Shown in pieces: positions 24,071 to 33,298 of a stretch of DNA of 64,000 nucleotides (position 1 is its first letter; each line of letters opens with the position of its first letter). Source of the DNA: Bacteroidota bacterium (GTDB lineage Bacteria > Bacteroidota > Bacteroidia > UBA8524); the NCBI GenBank assembly GCA_008933805.1, contig WBUH01000004.1:62001-126000 (forward strand). Reading direction: 5' to 3'. The notes under the pieces are model-generated. The model had not been told where the DNA came from. It did not search any database and saw only the letters and a program-made list of their open reading frames with translations. A program made the position numbers and the translations under genes.

Positions 24071-25009
24071 ATGAAAAAAAATACCCCGAAAACGGATATT
24101 GAAGAACTGAAAACGGAAACCCTGTTACCCAAACCCTCCGTTGATGGGGAATTGAATGACACCACCATCCGTTTGATAGGGATACCCTTTTTCGGGCTGG
24201 TAATACCCAATATCAGCGGTTTAATACGGTTAGAGCTGTATAGCTTCCCTGAAATTGTGCTGGGGCAACTTTACTTCATTTTCATTGCATTTTGTATCTG
24301 GCAAGGCAACCGTTTCCTGTTATTCAAACTACGCAGAATGTATTCTTGGCTCAATAATCCGTTCCAAAAAATCATCTCGCTGTTTATGGCCAACTTGTTA
24401 TATACCGTGCCCCTTACTATTGGCCTGTGCTGGCTGTGGTACACTTATTTGGCTACAGACGCTATCAACTGGAATATTATTACCAATGTTACCCTCATCT
24501 GTGTTATCTGCGTGATATTCATTACCCACGTGTACGAAATGGTGTTTTTGGCAAAAAACTGGGAGGCTAACAAACAAACCAACGAACAGTTACAAATTAC
24601 TCTTAACAAATACCTGATTATCAACACGCCCCCTGTCACTGAAGATTTAGCTCTGCTTGAGGAAAGACCTGCCGCAAAAACACGCATTTTGGTGAAAAAG
24701 GGCAGCGATTATACGTACCTTACTGCACAACAAACTGCTTATTTTTATACCCTCGATAAAATTGTGTTTGCTATAAACACACAGGGCGAACGTTTTATGG
24801 TGGATTATACCCTTACCGAATTGGAAAGTATGCTGCCCCGAAATGAGTTTTACCGGGTGAACCGCCAATACCTCATCAATATTATCGCAATACAAAAATT
24901 CAGACCCTCGTATAAAGGCAAACTGCTGTTAAAAATAGTCCATTGTGCGGATGAGATTACCATCAGCCAAGAAACTTCAAACGGTTTTAAACAGTGGATT
25001 GAAACCTGA
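24071..25009 (+). CDS. Membrane-associated LytTR-type DNA-binding protein
   Basis: 312 residues. Residues about 30-165 hold four membrane segments (N-I-S-G-L-I, E-I-V-L-G-Q-L-Y-F-I-F-I-A, I-I-S-L-F-M-A-N-L-L-Y, V-T-L-I-C-V-I-C-V-I-F). A helical linker leads to a LytTR domain (about 215-312) with F-Y-T-L-D-K-I-V, L-T-E-L-E-S-M-L and F-Y-R-V-N-R-Q-Y-L-I-N. There is no receiver domain, so this is not a classical response regulator; it may sense through the membrane part. The gene for a small exported protein follows by 31 bp. Confidence 0.85.
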   Translation: MKKNTPKTDIEELKTETLLPKPSVDGELNDTTIRLIGIPFFGLVIPNISGLIRLELYSFPEIVLGQLYFIFIAFCIWQGNRFLLFKLRRMYSWLNNPFQKIISLFMANLLYTVPLTIGLCWLWYTYLATDAINWNIITNVTLICVICVIFITHVYEMVFLAKNWEANKQTNEQLQITLNKYLIINTPPVTEDLALLEERPAAKTRILVKKGSDYTYLTAQQTAYFYTLDKIVFAINTQGERFMVDYTLTELESMLPRNEFYRVNRQYLINIIAIQKFRPSYKGKLLLKIVHCADEITISQETSNGFKQWIET

Positions 25010-25040
25010 TTTTACACTTTAAGACAATTAACCCCGTTAA

Positions 25041-25883
25041 ATGTTAATGATGAAAGCCTACAAAACGTTAATTGTCGCTGTATACAGCCTGATAGTGCAA
25101 GGTTGCTATTCACAACCGAACCAAGCCGACAGTATACTTGAAAAGCAAACTGTAAACCAAGTTACAGCATACGATACCATTATAAAAACCATTCATGTAT
25201 ATGTGGCATTGTGTGATAATAAATACCAAGGCATAGTACCGGTACCTAAAAAAATAGGAAACGGGCAAGACCCTTTTAATAACTTGTATTGGGGCTGCGG
25301 GTACGGTGTAAAAACCTATTTTAAAAACAGTGCCGATTGGAAACTTATACGTACAACAAAGGATAGTGGCTATGTGCTTGAGCGCTGCGTTTTTAAAAGC
25401 AAAAAACACGCTAACGTTTATTTAATAGCCGATGCCTACGATGGTGCCTACATAAAACAATGTACCGTTGATTTTTTACGCGGTACGGCAGGTATTGAAA
25501 AAGATACGGTACAAATTGACGGTAAAATAATAGGGATAAAAGGTAATGCCCTACTTACAGCATACATTGGCCACAACGGGCTTATGGACTTTAGCATAGG
25601 GCTTGATTTTGAAAATACCGATAACAAGGAAAGAAAAGCCATTATGTTGGCTTGCATCAGTAGGGATTATTTTAAAGGATTTATTAAAGAGGCGGGGGCT
25701 TACCCGTTGGTGTGGACTACGGGGTTGATGGCTCCTGAAGCATACACACTGCACGATGCAGTTGGCGCATGGCTGAATAATGAAACCAATACCAATGTGC
25801 GGCTAAAAGCTGCAGCAGCTTACCATAAATACCAAAAATGTGGTGAAAAAGCTGCCAAAAACTTATTGGTTACGGGCTGGTGA
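25041..25883 (+). CDS. Putative lipoprotein of unknown function
   Basis: About 280 residues. The N-terminus (25041, 25047 or 25050 are all ATG) has K-A-Y-K-T-L-I-V-A-V-Y-S-L-I-V-Q-G-C, a signal with a cysteine in a lipobox-like position, so it may be lipid-anchored. The body has no motif I recognise; it contains W-G-C-G-Y-G-V-K and a C-terminal helical part. Thirty-one bases after the membrane LytTR gene, so possibly under the same control. Confidence 0.6.
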   Translation: MLMMKAYKTLIVAVYSLIVQGCYSQPNQADSILEKQTVNQVTAYDTIIKTIHVYVALCDNKYQGIVPVPKKIGNGQDPFNNLYWGCGYGVKTYFKNSADWKLIRTTKDSGYVLERCVFKSKKHANVYLIADAYDGAYIKQCTVDFLRGTAGIEKDTVQIDGKIIGIKGNALLTAYIGHNGLMDFSIGLDFENTDNKERKAIMLACISRDYFKGFIKEAGAYPLVWTTGLMAPEAYTLHDAVGAWLNNETNTNVRLKAAAAYHKYQKCGEKAAKNLLVTGW

Positions 25884-25945
25884 TTAGTCTTCGTAAATGC
25901 TTGATTTTTAAAATTTCTAATACCTTTTTTATTACTGTTTTTTAT

Positions 25946-25953
25946 TAGATTTG
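25946..25953 (+). promoter_or_regulatory. Candidate -7 box before the PAS protein gene
   Basis: TAGATTTG fits TAnnTTTG and lies 34 bases before the ATG at 25988. No matched -33 box. Confidence 0.35.
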
Positions 25954-25987
25954 TTTATACCGGTGCTGTGCTAATCCCTGATGTGCT

Positions 25988-27967
25988 ATGAATACCTATA
26001 CCGCGACTAAAATCACCATTGCCTACCTTGTTGTGGGCTTTATTTGGATTATTGCCGGGGACTCAATAGTTGAGGTATTTGTAGAAACCAAACATCTTAG
26101 CCAAACTTCAATTTTCTACATCAATATAGCTAAAGGGCTGGCCTATGTGCTACTAACCGGGCTGGGGTTGTATTTGTATACACGCAGCACTATCAGCAAA
26201 TTAGCCTCGTTAGAAAAACAATACCGCGGCCTTTTTGAAGACAACCCAAACCCTATGTGGGTATATGATGTAGAAACCCTTGCTTTTTTGGCGGTAAACA
26301 AAGCGGCACTAAAATGTTACGGCTATACCCACAACGAGTTTTTATCGCTAACGCTAAGGGATATTAGACCTGTGGAAGAAATTCCCGTGCTGGAGCAGCA
26401 AATAGCCTTTCACAATGATGAAATATCTAACAGCGGTACGTTTAAGCACAAACGCAAATCGGGCGAGGTGTTTTATGCTAACATTTACTCGGCAACAGCT
26501 TCGTTTGGTAAGCGAAAAAGCCGCATGGTGCTGGCCGTTGATGTACATGAAAAAATACTGGCCGAACAAAAAATTAAACAACTAAATAACGAGTTAATAG
26601 CGTTTAAAGACCGACTTGATGAAATTCTATTAAACGTAAATGATATTGTTTGGGCCTGTAGTGCTGATGATTTCAAAGTAACATTTATCAGTAGTTCAAG
26701 CGAACGTGTGTATGGCTATACCCCTCAGGAGTTTTATGACGACCCGAGTTTATGGTTCAGTCTTATTCACCCCGATGACAATGTAAATGTACAGGAAGAG
26801 TTTAAACAGCTTCTTGAAGCGGGTAACTCTGAAAGTGAATACAGGATTGTTAACCGACAAGGGGAAACCAAGGTAATGTACGATAAATCGGTGGTAAAGT
26901 ATGACAGTGACGGAAAACCCAAAGAAATACATGGGGTAGCTACTGATATCACCCAGCTAAGGGAATCGGAACAAAAATTTACCGAATACGCCCAAAGTGT
27001 TACAAAAATACTTGACGGTATTACAGATGGTTTTGTAACAGTAGATAAGCAATGGCGGTTTACTTATGCAAACAAGGTTTTCCAGCAAATTACCCAGCTT
27101 AAAAAAGATGATTTAATGGGTAAAACAATTTGGGAAATGTATCCCGTATTGTTAAACACTCCCTTTCAAACAAACCTTACCAAAGCGGCCGAAGAAAATA
27201 TAAGTGTGAGCTTTGAAAGCCAATACCCGGGTGCAAAAAACTGGTATTTATGTACCGCCTATCCTAACCCCAACGGGCTTGCCATATATTTTGCCGATGT
27301 TACCCATACCCACCTGATGCGTGAAGAAATTTCACGCACAAAAAACAACCTCAATGCGCTGATAAATAATACCGAGGATATAATATGGTCGGTGAATACC
27401 TCCTTTGAGCTTATGGCGGTAAACGATGCGTACAAAGATTTTATCACAAATTTACTGGGCAAAAACGCCGATGTAGGCGAAAAGGCTGTGTTTGAACATT
27501 TGCCTGATAACCGGCCTTTTGCTTGGAAAAGCTATTACGAAAGAGCGTTTAAAGGTGAGTCGTTTCTAATAGATGACATGTATGAATTACCCGAAACCGG
27601 TCCTGTGTACTACGAGGTGAATTTTAACCCCATATACAACGAGAACAATGAGATTATAGGCGCGGGTTGTTTTGCCAAAGAAATAACCCAACGTAAGAAA
27701 AACGAACTGTTTATTGCCGAACAAAATAAACAACTGCTTGAAATTGCCTGGATGCAATCGCACGAGGTGCGCGGACCGTTAAGCACGTTGATGGGGCTGG
27801 TAGCATTATTTAACAAACAAGACCCTGCCGGAGCCGACAACATTAAGATTTTGCAGATGATGGAAATTACAGCCAAAAAACTTGACGAAGTAGTGCAACG
27901 TATTGTAACAAAAGCCAACAATGTGCGTAGCATAAACGATAAGGCAATTGAACAACACGGAGTGTAA
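25988..27967 (+). CDS. Membrane PAS-domain sensor with an H-box but no ATPase domain
   Basis: 659 residues: two membrane segments (about 8-28 and 40-62), then four PAS/PAC units (about 75-185, 210-330, 340-455 and 460-585) separated by coiled helices. The end (about 590-650) is a dimerisation-type helix pair with W-M-Q-S-H-E-V-R-G-P-L-S-T-L-M-G, matching the H-box of histidine kinases, but the protein stops before any N, G1, F or G2 box of a HATPase domain. The stop is followed by non-coding sequence and then carB, so no lost domain is visible downstream. It may be a phosphotransfer-less sensor or interact with a separate kinase. Confidence 0.82.
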   Translation: MNTYTATKITIAYLVVGFIWIIAGDSIVEVFVETKHLSQTSIFYINIAKGLAYVLLTGLGLYLYTRSTISKLASLEKQYRGLFEDNPNPMWVYDVETLAFLAVNKAALKCYGYTHNEFLSLTLRDIRPVEEIPVLEQQIAFHNDEISNSGTFKHKRKSGEVFYANIYSATASFGKRKSRMVLAVDVHEKILAEQKIKQLNNELIAFKDRLDEILLNVNDIVWACSADDFKVTFISSSSERVYGYTPQEFYDDPSLWFSLIHPDDNVNVQEEFKQLLEAGNSESEYRIVNRQGETKVMYDKSVVKYDSDGKPKEIHGVATDITQLRESEQKFTEYAQSVTKILDGITDGFVTVDKQWRFTYANKVFQQITQLKKDDLMGKTIWEMYPVLLNTPFQTNLTKAAEENISVSFESQYPGAKNWYLCTAYPNPNGLAIYFADVTHTHLMREEISRTKNNLNALINNTEDIIWSVNTSFELMAVNDAYKDFITNLLGKNADVGEKAVFEHLPDNRPFAWKSYYERAFKGESFLIDDMYELPETGPVYYEVNFNPIYNENNEIIGAGCFAKEITQRKKNELFIAEQNKQLLEIAWMQSHEVRGPLSTLMGLVALFNKQDPAGADNIKILQMMEITAKKLDEVVQRIVTKANNVRSINDKAIEQHGV

Positions 27968-28045
27968 TCTTAAAAAATTTCAGCACTATAAACTTTCTTA
28001 TTTATCTTCGCCCAATTTTTTAGGTAACACACCTACTACTCCACT

Positions 28046-30862
28046 ATGCCCAAAGACTCCTCAATTAAATCAGTACTTATTATCGGAAGCGGCCCCATTA
28101 TCATTGGTCAGGCATGCGAATTCGATTACTCAGGCAGCCAGGCTGCACGTTCGTTAAAAGAAGAAGGGATTGAAGTTACCCTTATCAACTCAAACCCTGC
28201 AACTATTATGACTGACCCCGTAACGGCCGACAATGTGTATTTGTTGCCCCTTACCGTTCAGTCGATAGAGCAAATCTTAAAAGAACGCCAGATAGATTGT
28301 GTACTGCCTACTATGGGTGGGCAAACAGCACTTAACTTGTGTAAAGAAGCTGATGAAATCGGTCTTTGGGAAAAATACAATGTTCGCATCATAGGTGTAG
28401 ACATTGCAGCGATTGAAAAAACCGAAAACCGCGAACAATTCCGTCAGTTAATGGTGGACTTGGGTATCGGTATCGCCCCTTCTAAAGTAGCTAACTCTTT
28501 CCTTGAAGGTAAAGAGATAGCCCAAGAAATAGGCTTCCCGCTGGTTATCCGTCCCTCATATACATTGGGTGGTACAGGCGGTGGTTTTGTTTGGAAAAAA
28601 GAAGAATTTGATGCCGCCCTTAGTCGCGGTTTGCAAGCCTCTCCTACCCACGAAGTACTGGTTGAAAAAGCAGTTTTCGGGTGGAAAGAATATGAGTTGG
28701 AGTTGCTGCGTGATAAACACGACAACATTGCAGTAATATGTACCATTGAGAACTTTGACCCAATGGGCATACATACGGGAGACAGTATCACCATTGCACC
28801 TGCAATGACTTTGAGCGATACTTGTTTTCAAGAGATGCGTAACATGGCCTTTAAAATGATGCGCTCTATAGGCACATTTGCAGGCGGTTGTAACGTACAG
28901 TTTGCTGTGAACCCTGAAGACGAGGCCATTATTTCGGTAGAAATAAACCCGCGTGTATCACGTTCATCAGCCCTTGCATCAAAAGCAACCGGATACCCCA
29001 TTGCTAAAATTGCCTCGAAACTGGCCATCGGTTACACACTTGATGAGTTGAAAAACCCTGTAACCAAAACCACCTCGGCCTTTTTTGAACCTGCAATTGA
29101 CTATGTTATCGTAAAAATACCCCGTTGGAACTTTGATAAATTCCGCGAGGCCGATACCCGTCTTGGTTTGCAGATGAAATCTGTAGGTGAGGTAATGGCG
29201 ATAGGCCGTAGCTTCCAAGAAGCGTTGCAAAAAGCCTGTCAGTCGCTAGAAATACGCAAAATAGGCTTGGGCGCCGATGGTTTGCACGAAACCAACCTTG
29301 AGAAAATTATCGCCAAGCTTGAAGTTCCGTCGTGGGATAGGTTGTTCTACATAAAAGATGCGTTGGCACTTGGTGTACCCATTACCACCATCCAAAAAAT
29401 TACCCAGATTGACCGTTGGTTCTTGAACCAAATACAAGACTTGGTAAAAACCGATAACGAAATACGCCGCTTTAGCTTGGGTAATATCCCTCGTGAGTTG
29501 TTGTTGGAGGCTAAGCAAAAAGGCTACAGCGATGCACAAATAGCTTACCTGATAAAGAACTGCACCGAAGATGAGGTGTATGAAAAACGTAAAGAATTAG
29601 GCATTAAGCGTGTGTACAAAATGGTTGATACCTGCTCGGCTGAGTTCCCAAGCAGTACCAACTATTTCTACTCAACGTTTGATGGTGAAAACGAATCAGT
29701 AGTAAGCGATAAGAAGAAAATAGTTGTTTTAGGCTCAGGTCCTAACCGTATCGGTCAAGGTATTGAGTTTGACTACAGCTGTGTACACGGCTTGCTGGCT
29801 GCTAAAGAATGCGGCTACGAAGCCATAATGGTGAACTGTAACCCTGAAACAGTTTCTACCGACTTTGATATGGCTGATAAGCTATACTTTGAACCGGTGT
29901 TTTGGGAGCATTTGATAGAGCTGATTGAGATGGAGAAACCCGAAGGGGTGATTGTGCAGTTGGGTGGCCAAACCGCATTGAAACTATCAGAAAAACTGCA
30001 CGAAAAAGGAATAAAAATCATCGGTACATCGTATGACAACATGGATATTGCCGAAGACAGGGGACGTTTCTCAGACTTGTTGAAAGAACTGGATATTCCC
30101 TACCCTGATTACGGCGTGGCAATTGATGCTGATGAAGCGATTGAAATTGCACACCGTGTGGGTTACCCTGTGTTAGTTCGCCCCAGCTATGTATTGGGTG
30201 GACAAGGGATGAAAATTGTAATCAACGACGAGGAGTTGGAAAATGCAGTTATCGGCTTGTTGGGCGATTTGCCCGGTAACCGTGTGTTGATTGACCACTT
30301 TCTTGACCGTGCCGAAGAAGCCGAAACCGATAGCATTTGCGACGGTGAAGATGTACATATTGTAGGCATGATGGAGCATATTGAGCCTGCGGGTATCCAT
30401 AGCGGCGATTCATCAGCCGTGTTGCCACCGTTCAATCTTTCTCAAGCTGTGAAGGATAAAATGGAGGAATACAGCAAAAAACTGGCAATGGCTCTTAACG
30501 TAAGGGGCTTGCTAAACATACAGTTTGCCATTAAAAACGAGAAGGTGTATGTGATTGAAGCCAACCCGCGTGCCTCTCGTACCGTTCCCTTTATTTGCAA
30601 AGCCTACCAAATACCTTACGTAAACATTGCTACCAAAGTAATGTTGGGCGTAAATAAACTGAAAGACTTTACGTTTGAAGAGAAACTTGACGGATACGCA
30701 ATCAAGCAACCGGTATTCTCGTTTGATAAATTCCCCAACGTGAACAAAGAACTTGGACCTGAAATGAAATCAACAGGTGAAGCAATCTTATTTATCAAAG
30801 ATTTGAACGACCCTGTGTTCCGCCAGTTCTACAAAGAAAAATCGATGTTCTTGAGCAGGTAA
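28046..30862 (+). CDS. carB: Carbamoyl-phosphate synthase large subunit
   Basis: 938 residues containing both ATP-grasp halves: the carboxyphosphate half (S-G-P-I-I-I-G-Q-A-C-E-F-D-Y-S-G, G-G-T-G-G-G-F) and the carbamate half (G-S-G-P-N-R-I-G-Q-G-I-E-F-D-Y, Y-V-L-G-G-Q-G-M). The last 130 or so residues of the E. coli protein, the MGS-like allosteric domain for UMP and ornithine, are absent, as in other Bacteroidota. It makes carbamoyl phosphate for pyrimidines and arginine with CarA, which is not in the window. Near-consensus -7 box TATCTTCG at 28003-28010. Confidence 0.97.
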   Translation: MPKDSSIKSVLIIGSGPIIIGQACEFDYSGSQAARSLKEEGIEVTLINSNPATIMTDPVTADNVYLLPLTVQSIEQILKERQIDCVLPTMGGQTALNLCKEADEIGLWEKYNVRIIGVDIAAIEKTENREQFRQLMVDLGIGIAPSKVANSFLEGKEIAQEIGFPLVIRPSYTLGGTGGGFVWKKEEFDAALSRGLQASPTHEVLVEKAVFGWKEYELELLRDKHDNIAVICTIENFDPMGIHTGDSITIAPAMTLSDTCFQEMRNMAFKMMRSIGTFAGGCNVQFAVNPEDEAIISVEINPRVSRSSALASKATGYPIAKIASKLAIGYTLDELKNPVTKTTSAFFEPAIDYVIVKIPRWNFDKFREADTRLGLQMKSVGEVMAIGRSFQEALQKACQSLEIRKIGLGADGLHETNLEKIIAKLEVPSWDRLFYIKDALALGVPITTIQKITQIDRWFLNQIQDLVKTDNEIRRFSLGNIPRELLLEAKQKGYSDAQIAYLIKNCTEDEVYEKRKELGIKRVYKMVDTCSAEFPSSTNYFYSTFDGENESVVSDKKKIVVLGSGPNRIGQGIEFDYSCVHGLLAAKECGYEAIMVNCNPETVSTDFDMADKLYFEPVFWEHLIELIEMEKPEGVIVQLGGQTALKLSEKLHEKGIKIIGTSYDNMDIAEDRGRFSDLLKELDIPYPDYGVAIDADEAIEIAHRVGYPVLVRPSYVLGGQGMKIVINDEELENAVIGLLGDLPGNRVLIDHFLDRAEEAETDSICDGEDVHIVGMMEHIEPAGIHSGDSSAVLPPFNLSQAVKDKMEEYSKKLAMALNVRGLLNIQFAIKNEKVYVIEANPRASRTVPFICKAYQIPYVNIATKVMLGVNKLKDFTFEEKLDGYAIKQPVFSFDKFPNVNKELGPEMKSTGEAILFIKDLNDPVFRQFYKEKSMFLSR

Positions 30863-30863
30863 G

Positions 30864-31931
30864 ATGTTTTTAAGAAGCATCATAGCAATTATTGCTTTCA
30901 CAATATTGGCAACGGCCCCCAAGCTATTGGGGGCTTTTGTTATTACAGGGCAAGTGCCCGGTGTAGCAAAATGCTATTACCCGCGCGTTTATCTTGCAGC
31001 TATTGATGATCTTGGGAACATTTCAGGTATCTCAAGCCGTTTGATTGTAGCACAGTCTGAACTTGATAGTACCGGGGCTTTTGAAATATCGGGTGATTTT
31101 TTACCCGCCGATAAACGTTTCTATCGCTTATACTTTACCCCCGAAAAGGATATTAACGCCCATATGTCTGTGGGTGAAAACGAGAATTTTGTATTGCTGA
31201 TACTGAACAACGCAACGGTAGTACACATTACCTGCTACAACATTTGTACAAGTTTCCCTGACTTTGAAACAAAAGGTATGCCCGAAGGCAATGGCCTTTC
31301 AACGTTAAAGGGGTGGGAACGGGAGTTTTACCGATTTAATAACGATAGTACCAGCGAAGAGAAACGCACCTTATTGAGAAATAAGCTGTTAAAAAATTAT
31401 AGAGGCTTTGCTGATAGCTCGTCGATTTTACTATCAACCTTGGTTGCTACAGTGCTTTTGAGGGAAGAGGGTTATGCCGCAAACAAAGACTTTTTTGAGG
31501 CATTTTTATCGCGCTTGAAAAAGGAATTGCCCCAATCGCCTTATCCTGCCCAGTTTGAAAAGCTAATAAGCAAAGTTCAGTTTAATGAAAACGGGAAACA
31601 GCCAACCAGCAGCAGCTATATTGTATGGTTTATTATAGCATTGATTCTGTTGTTGATTTCAGCAGGGATTAATGTGTATCTGTACCGAAAGCTGAAACAA
31701 CGAACCGGTAATCAACAACCCATAGAAAATGAAGCCGACATAATTTCAATGCTTACTATCAAAGAAAAGCAAATATTACTGTTGGTTGATGATGGACTGA
31801 GCAATAAAGAAATAGCCGAAAAACTGAATATAGAATTGAGTACAGTGAAAAGCCACGTGAGCCGCATTTACCAAAAAACCAATATCCAAAACCGCAGTCA
31901 GGTAGCCAAAATAGCCCGTCTGCTGCGCTAA
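30864..31931 (+). CDS. Membrane-anchored LuxR-type transcriptional regulator
   Basis: 355 residues: a signal peptide or N-terminal anchor (1-24), an extracytoplasmic domain (about 25-245) that looks like the DUF4369-type beta domain (F-V-I-T-G-Q-V-P-G, S-G-D-F-L-P-A-D-K-R-F-Y), a membrane segment (about 250-272, I-V-W-F-I-I-A-L-I-L-L-L-I) and a LuxR helix-turn-helix (about 290-355, L-T-I-K-E-K-Q-I-L-L-L-V, S-N-K-E-I-A-E-K-L, V-K-S-H-V-S-R-I-Y). It would read a periplasmic signal and act on DNA from the membrane. The ATG is one base after the carB stop. Confidence 0.82.
   Translation: MFLRSIIAIIAFTILATAPKLLGAFVITGQVPGVAKCYYPRVYLAAIDDLGNISGISSRLIVAQSELDSTGAFEISGDFLPADKRFYRLYFTPEKDINAHMSVGENENFVLLILNNATVVHITCYNICTSFPDFETKGMPEGNGLSTLKGWEREFYRFNNDSTSEEKRTLLRNKLLKNYRGFADSSSILLSTLVATVLLREEGYAANKDFFEAFLSRLKKELPQSPYPAQFEKLISKVQFNENGKQPTSSSYIVWFIIALILLLISAGINVYLYRKLKQRTGNQQPIENEADIISMLTIKEKQILLLVDDGLSNKEIAEKLNIELSTVKSHVSRIYQKTNIQNRSQVAKIARLLR
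30915..30938 (+). terminator. Terminator-like hairpin inside the start of the LuxR-type gene
   Basis: GCCCCCAA (30915-30922), GCTA, TTGGGGGC (30927-30934) followed by TTTTGTTATT. This has the form of a rho-independent terminator for carB, yet it is located 51-75 bases into the next reading frame, in codons for the signal peptide. The frame itself is open and plausible. Confidence 0.6.
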
Positions 31932-32016
31932 AAACTCGAGTACTAATTCTTTTTTACATCACTTTTACTACTGTTTTCATTCCTTTAAGCAGCTTTTTTA
32001 CGCCGTTGTTTGAGGC

Positions 32017-33210
32017 ATGAAAAACATACTATTTATCCCCCTGTTTTTTATTTCATTAACGGTATTTCCGCAAACCGAGCTGCTAAACAATACCTATCCG
32101 CTATTAACTTTTAACGCTCTTTTGCAAAGCCCCGTTAAAAGTGCTACTGCTGAATATTTTGACGGTAAAACCGTCGTGCTTGAGTTTTGGGCCACTTGGT
32201 GTTCGCCCTGCTTAGCCAATGTGAAACATTTAAACGAACTGCAATCGCATTTTGCCGACTCGGTACTCTTTATCTCAATAACCGACGAGCCGAAAGAAAA
32301 AATCGAAAAGTTCCTTGAAAAACGAAAGATAAACGGTTGGATAGCCTGCGATACCGCTAAAAATATGCACCAAGCTTATCACGTGCAAGGAATTCCCCGC
32401 ACTGTTATCATAGATAAGAACGGTATTGTTATTTATGACGGAAGGCCTGAAAACGTGGACACCACGCTGTTATCATCCATTTTAAATGGGGGTTATGTCC
32501 CCGAAAAGAAAAAACAGACAACCGCCGCAAGGCTTTTTGGTGCCTGGAGCGGTGGCGACGACCCTGTGTTTACTGCTAATTTTAGCACGCCCAATCGCTC
32601 GCTTGTACCCTACCAACATATTATAAGACCCACTGTGATGCCGCAAGGTGGTGGTAGCGCCTGGCGGGATTTCAACAACAGTGTTGGGGTTACTATCATA
32701 AATGCAGGCATACCAAAAATATTTTCTTTATTAATGAAGCTTTCAAGTCCTGTGAGAGTGATAAATCACTCAAAAGTTAATGACACTGCTTGCTTTGATA
32801 TTATTTTTTCAAGAAGTAACGGCTATACACTTGAGGCTGCAAAAACGGAGATATTAAATTCTATTGGGAGTACTTTTGACATAAAATGGCGCGATACAGT
32901 AATTAATACATCAGTATTAACCGCAAAGGTTACTGATGAGCAGCATTTAATGGCCAAGAATGCTATTAATTGGAACGACCCGTCATCAAAAAGTTATTAT
33001 CCCCTGAGCGGATTACTAAAACAACTCGAAAATAGCGTTGGCAAGCCTGTTGAATATGAAGCAGTGATGGATACCCTGTATATTGATACGTTTGAAATAT
33101 TTGACAGCTTGTACACCATGCCTGCCAATGATTTGCAAAGTTGGTTAACGCAAAAAGGAGTTCAGTTTCAAATTGCCGCAATACCTGTAAAAAAAGTATG
33201 GCTGTATTAG
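32017..33210 (+). CDS. Exported TlpA-like thioredoxin-fold protein with large C-terminal domain
   Basis: 397 residues: Sec signal (1-18), thioredoxin-like domain (about 25-165) with W-A-T-W-C-S-P-C-L-A and the cis-proline loop G-I-P-R-T, then about 225 residues with no recognised active site. The C-terminal part (A-G-I-P-K-I-F-S-L-L, F-D-I-I-F-S-R) vaguely resembles TIGR03435/DUF3738 domains; this is a weak comparison. The CxxC pair suggests thiol oxidoreductase activity in the periplasm. Confidence 0.75.
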   Translation: MKNILFIPLFFISLTVFPQTELLNNTYPLLTFNALLQSPVKSATAEYFDGKTVVLEFWATWCSPCLANVKHLNELQSHFADSVLFISITDEPKEKIEKFLEKRKINGWIACDTAKNMHQAYHVQGIPRTVIIDKNGIVIYDGRPENVDTTLLSSILNGGYVPEKKKQTTAARLFGAWSGGDDPVFTANFSTPNRSLVPYQHIIRPTVMPQGGGSAWRDFNNSVGVTIINAGIPKIFSLLMKLSSPVRVINHSKVNDTACFDIIFSRSNGYTLEAAKTEILNSIGSTFDIKWRDTVINTSVLTAKVTDEQHLMAKNAINWNDPSSKSYYPLSGLLKQLENSVGKPVEYEAVMDTLYIDTFEIFDSLYTMPANDLQSWLTQKGVQFQIAAIPVKKVWLY

Positions 33211-33266
33211 TCTGCTTTAAATAACCGTTCATCCGTTTGTTTTTAATGGCTACAGGCATTAATGAT

Positions 33267-33274
33267 TATATTTG
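33267..33274 (+). promoter_or_regulatory. Candidate -7 box before the DUF4834 gene
   Basis: TATATTTG followed by CCCC, 24 bases before the ATG at 33299. A TTTG at 33236-33239 is 27 bases away, longer than usual. Confidence 0.4.
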
Positions 33275-33298
33275 CCCCAAGCTAAATAGCAGCATACT

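Noticed and set aside
28046-30862. carB as a truncated pseudogene
   Set aside because: At 938 residues it lacks only the C-terminal regulatory domain, which is normal for Bacteroidota; both ATP-grasp halves are intact.
30864-30914. LuxR gene start moved downstream of the hairpin
   Set aside because: The upstream codons form a credible signal peptide and the ATG lies one base after carB, so the longer form was kept, although the hairpin is noted.
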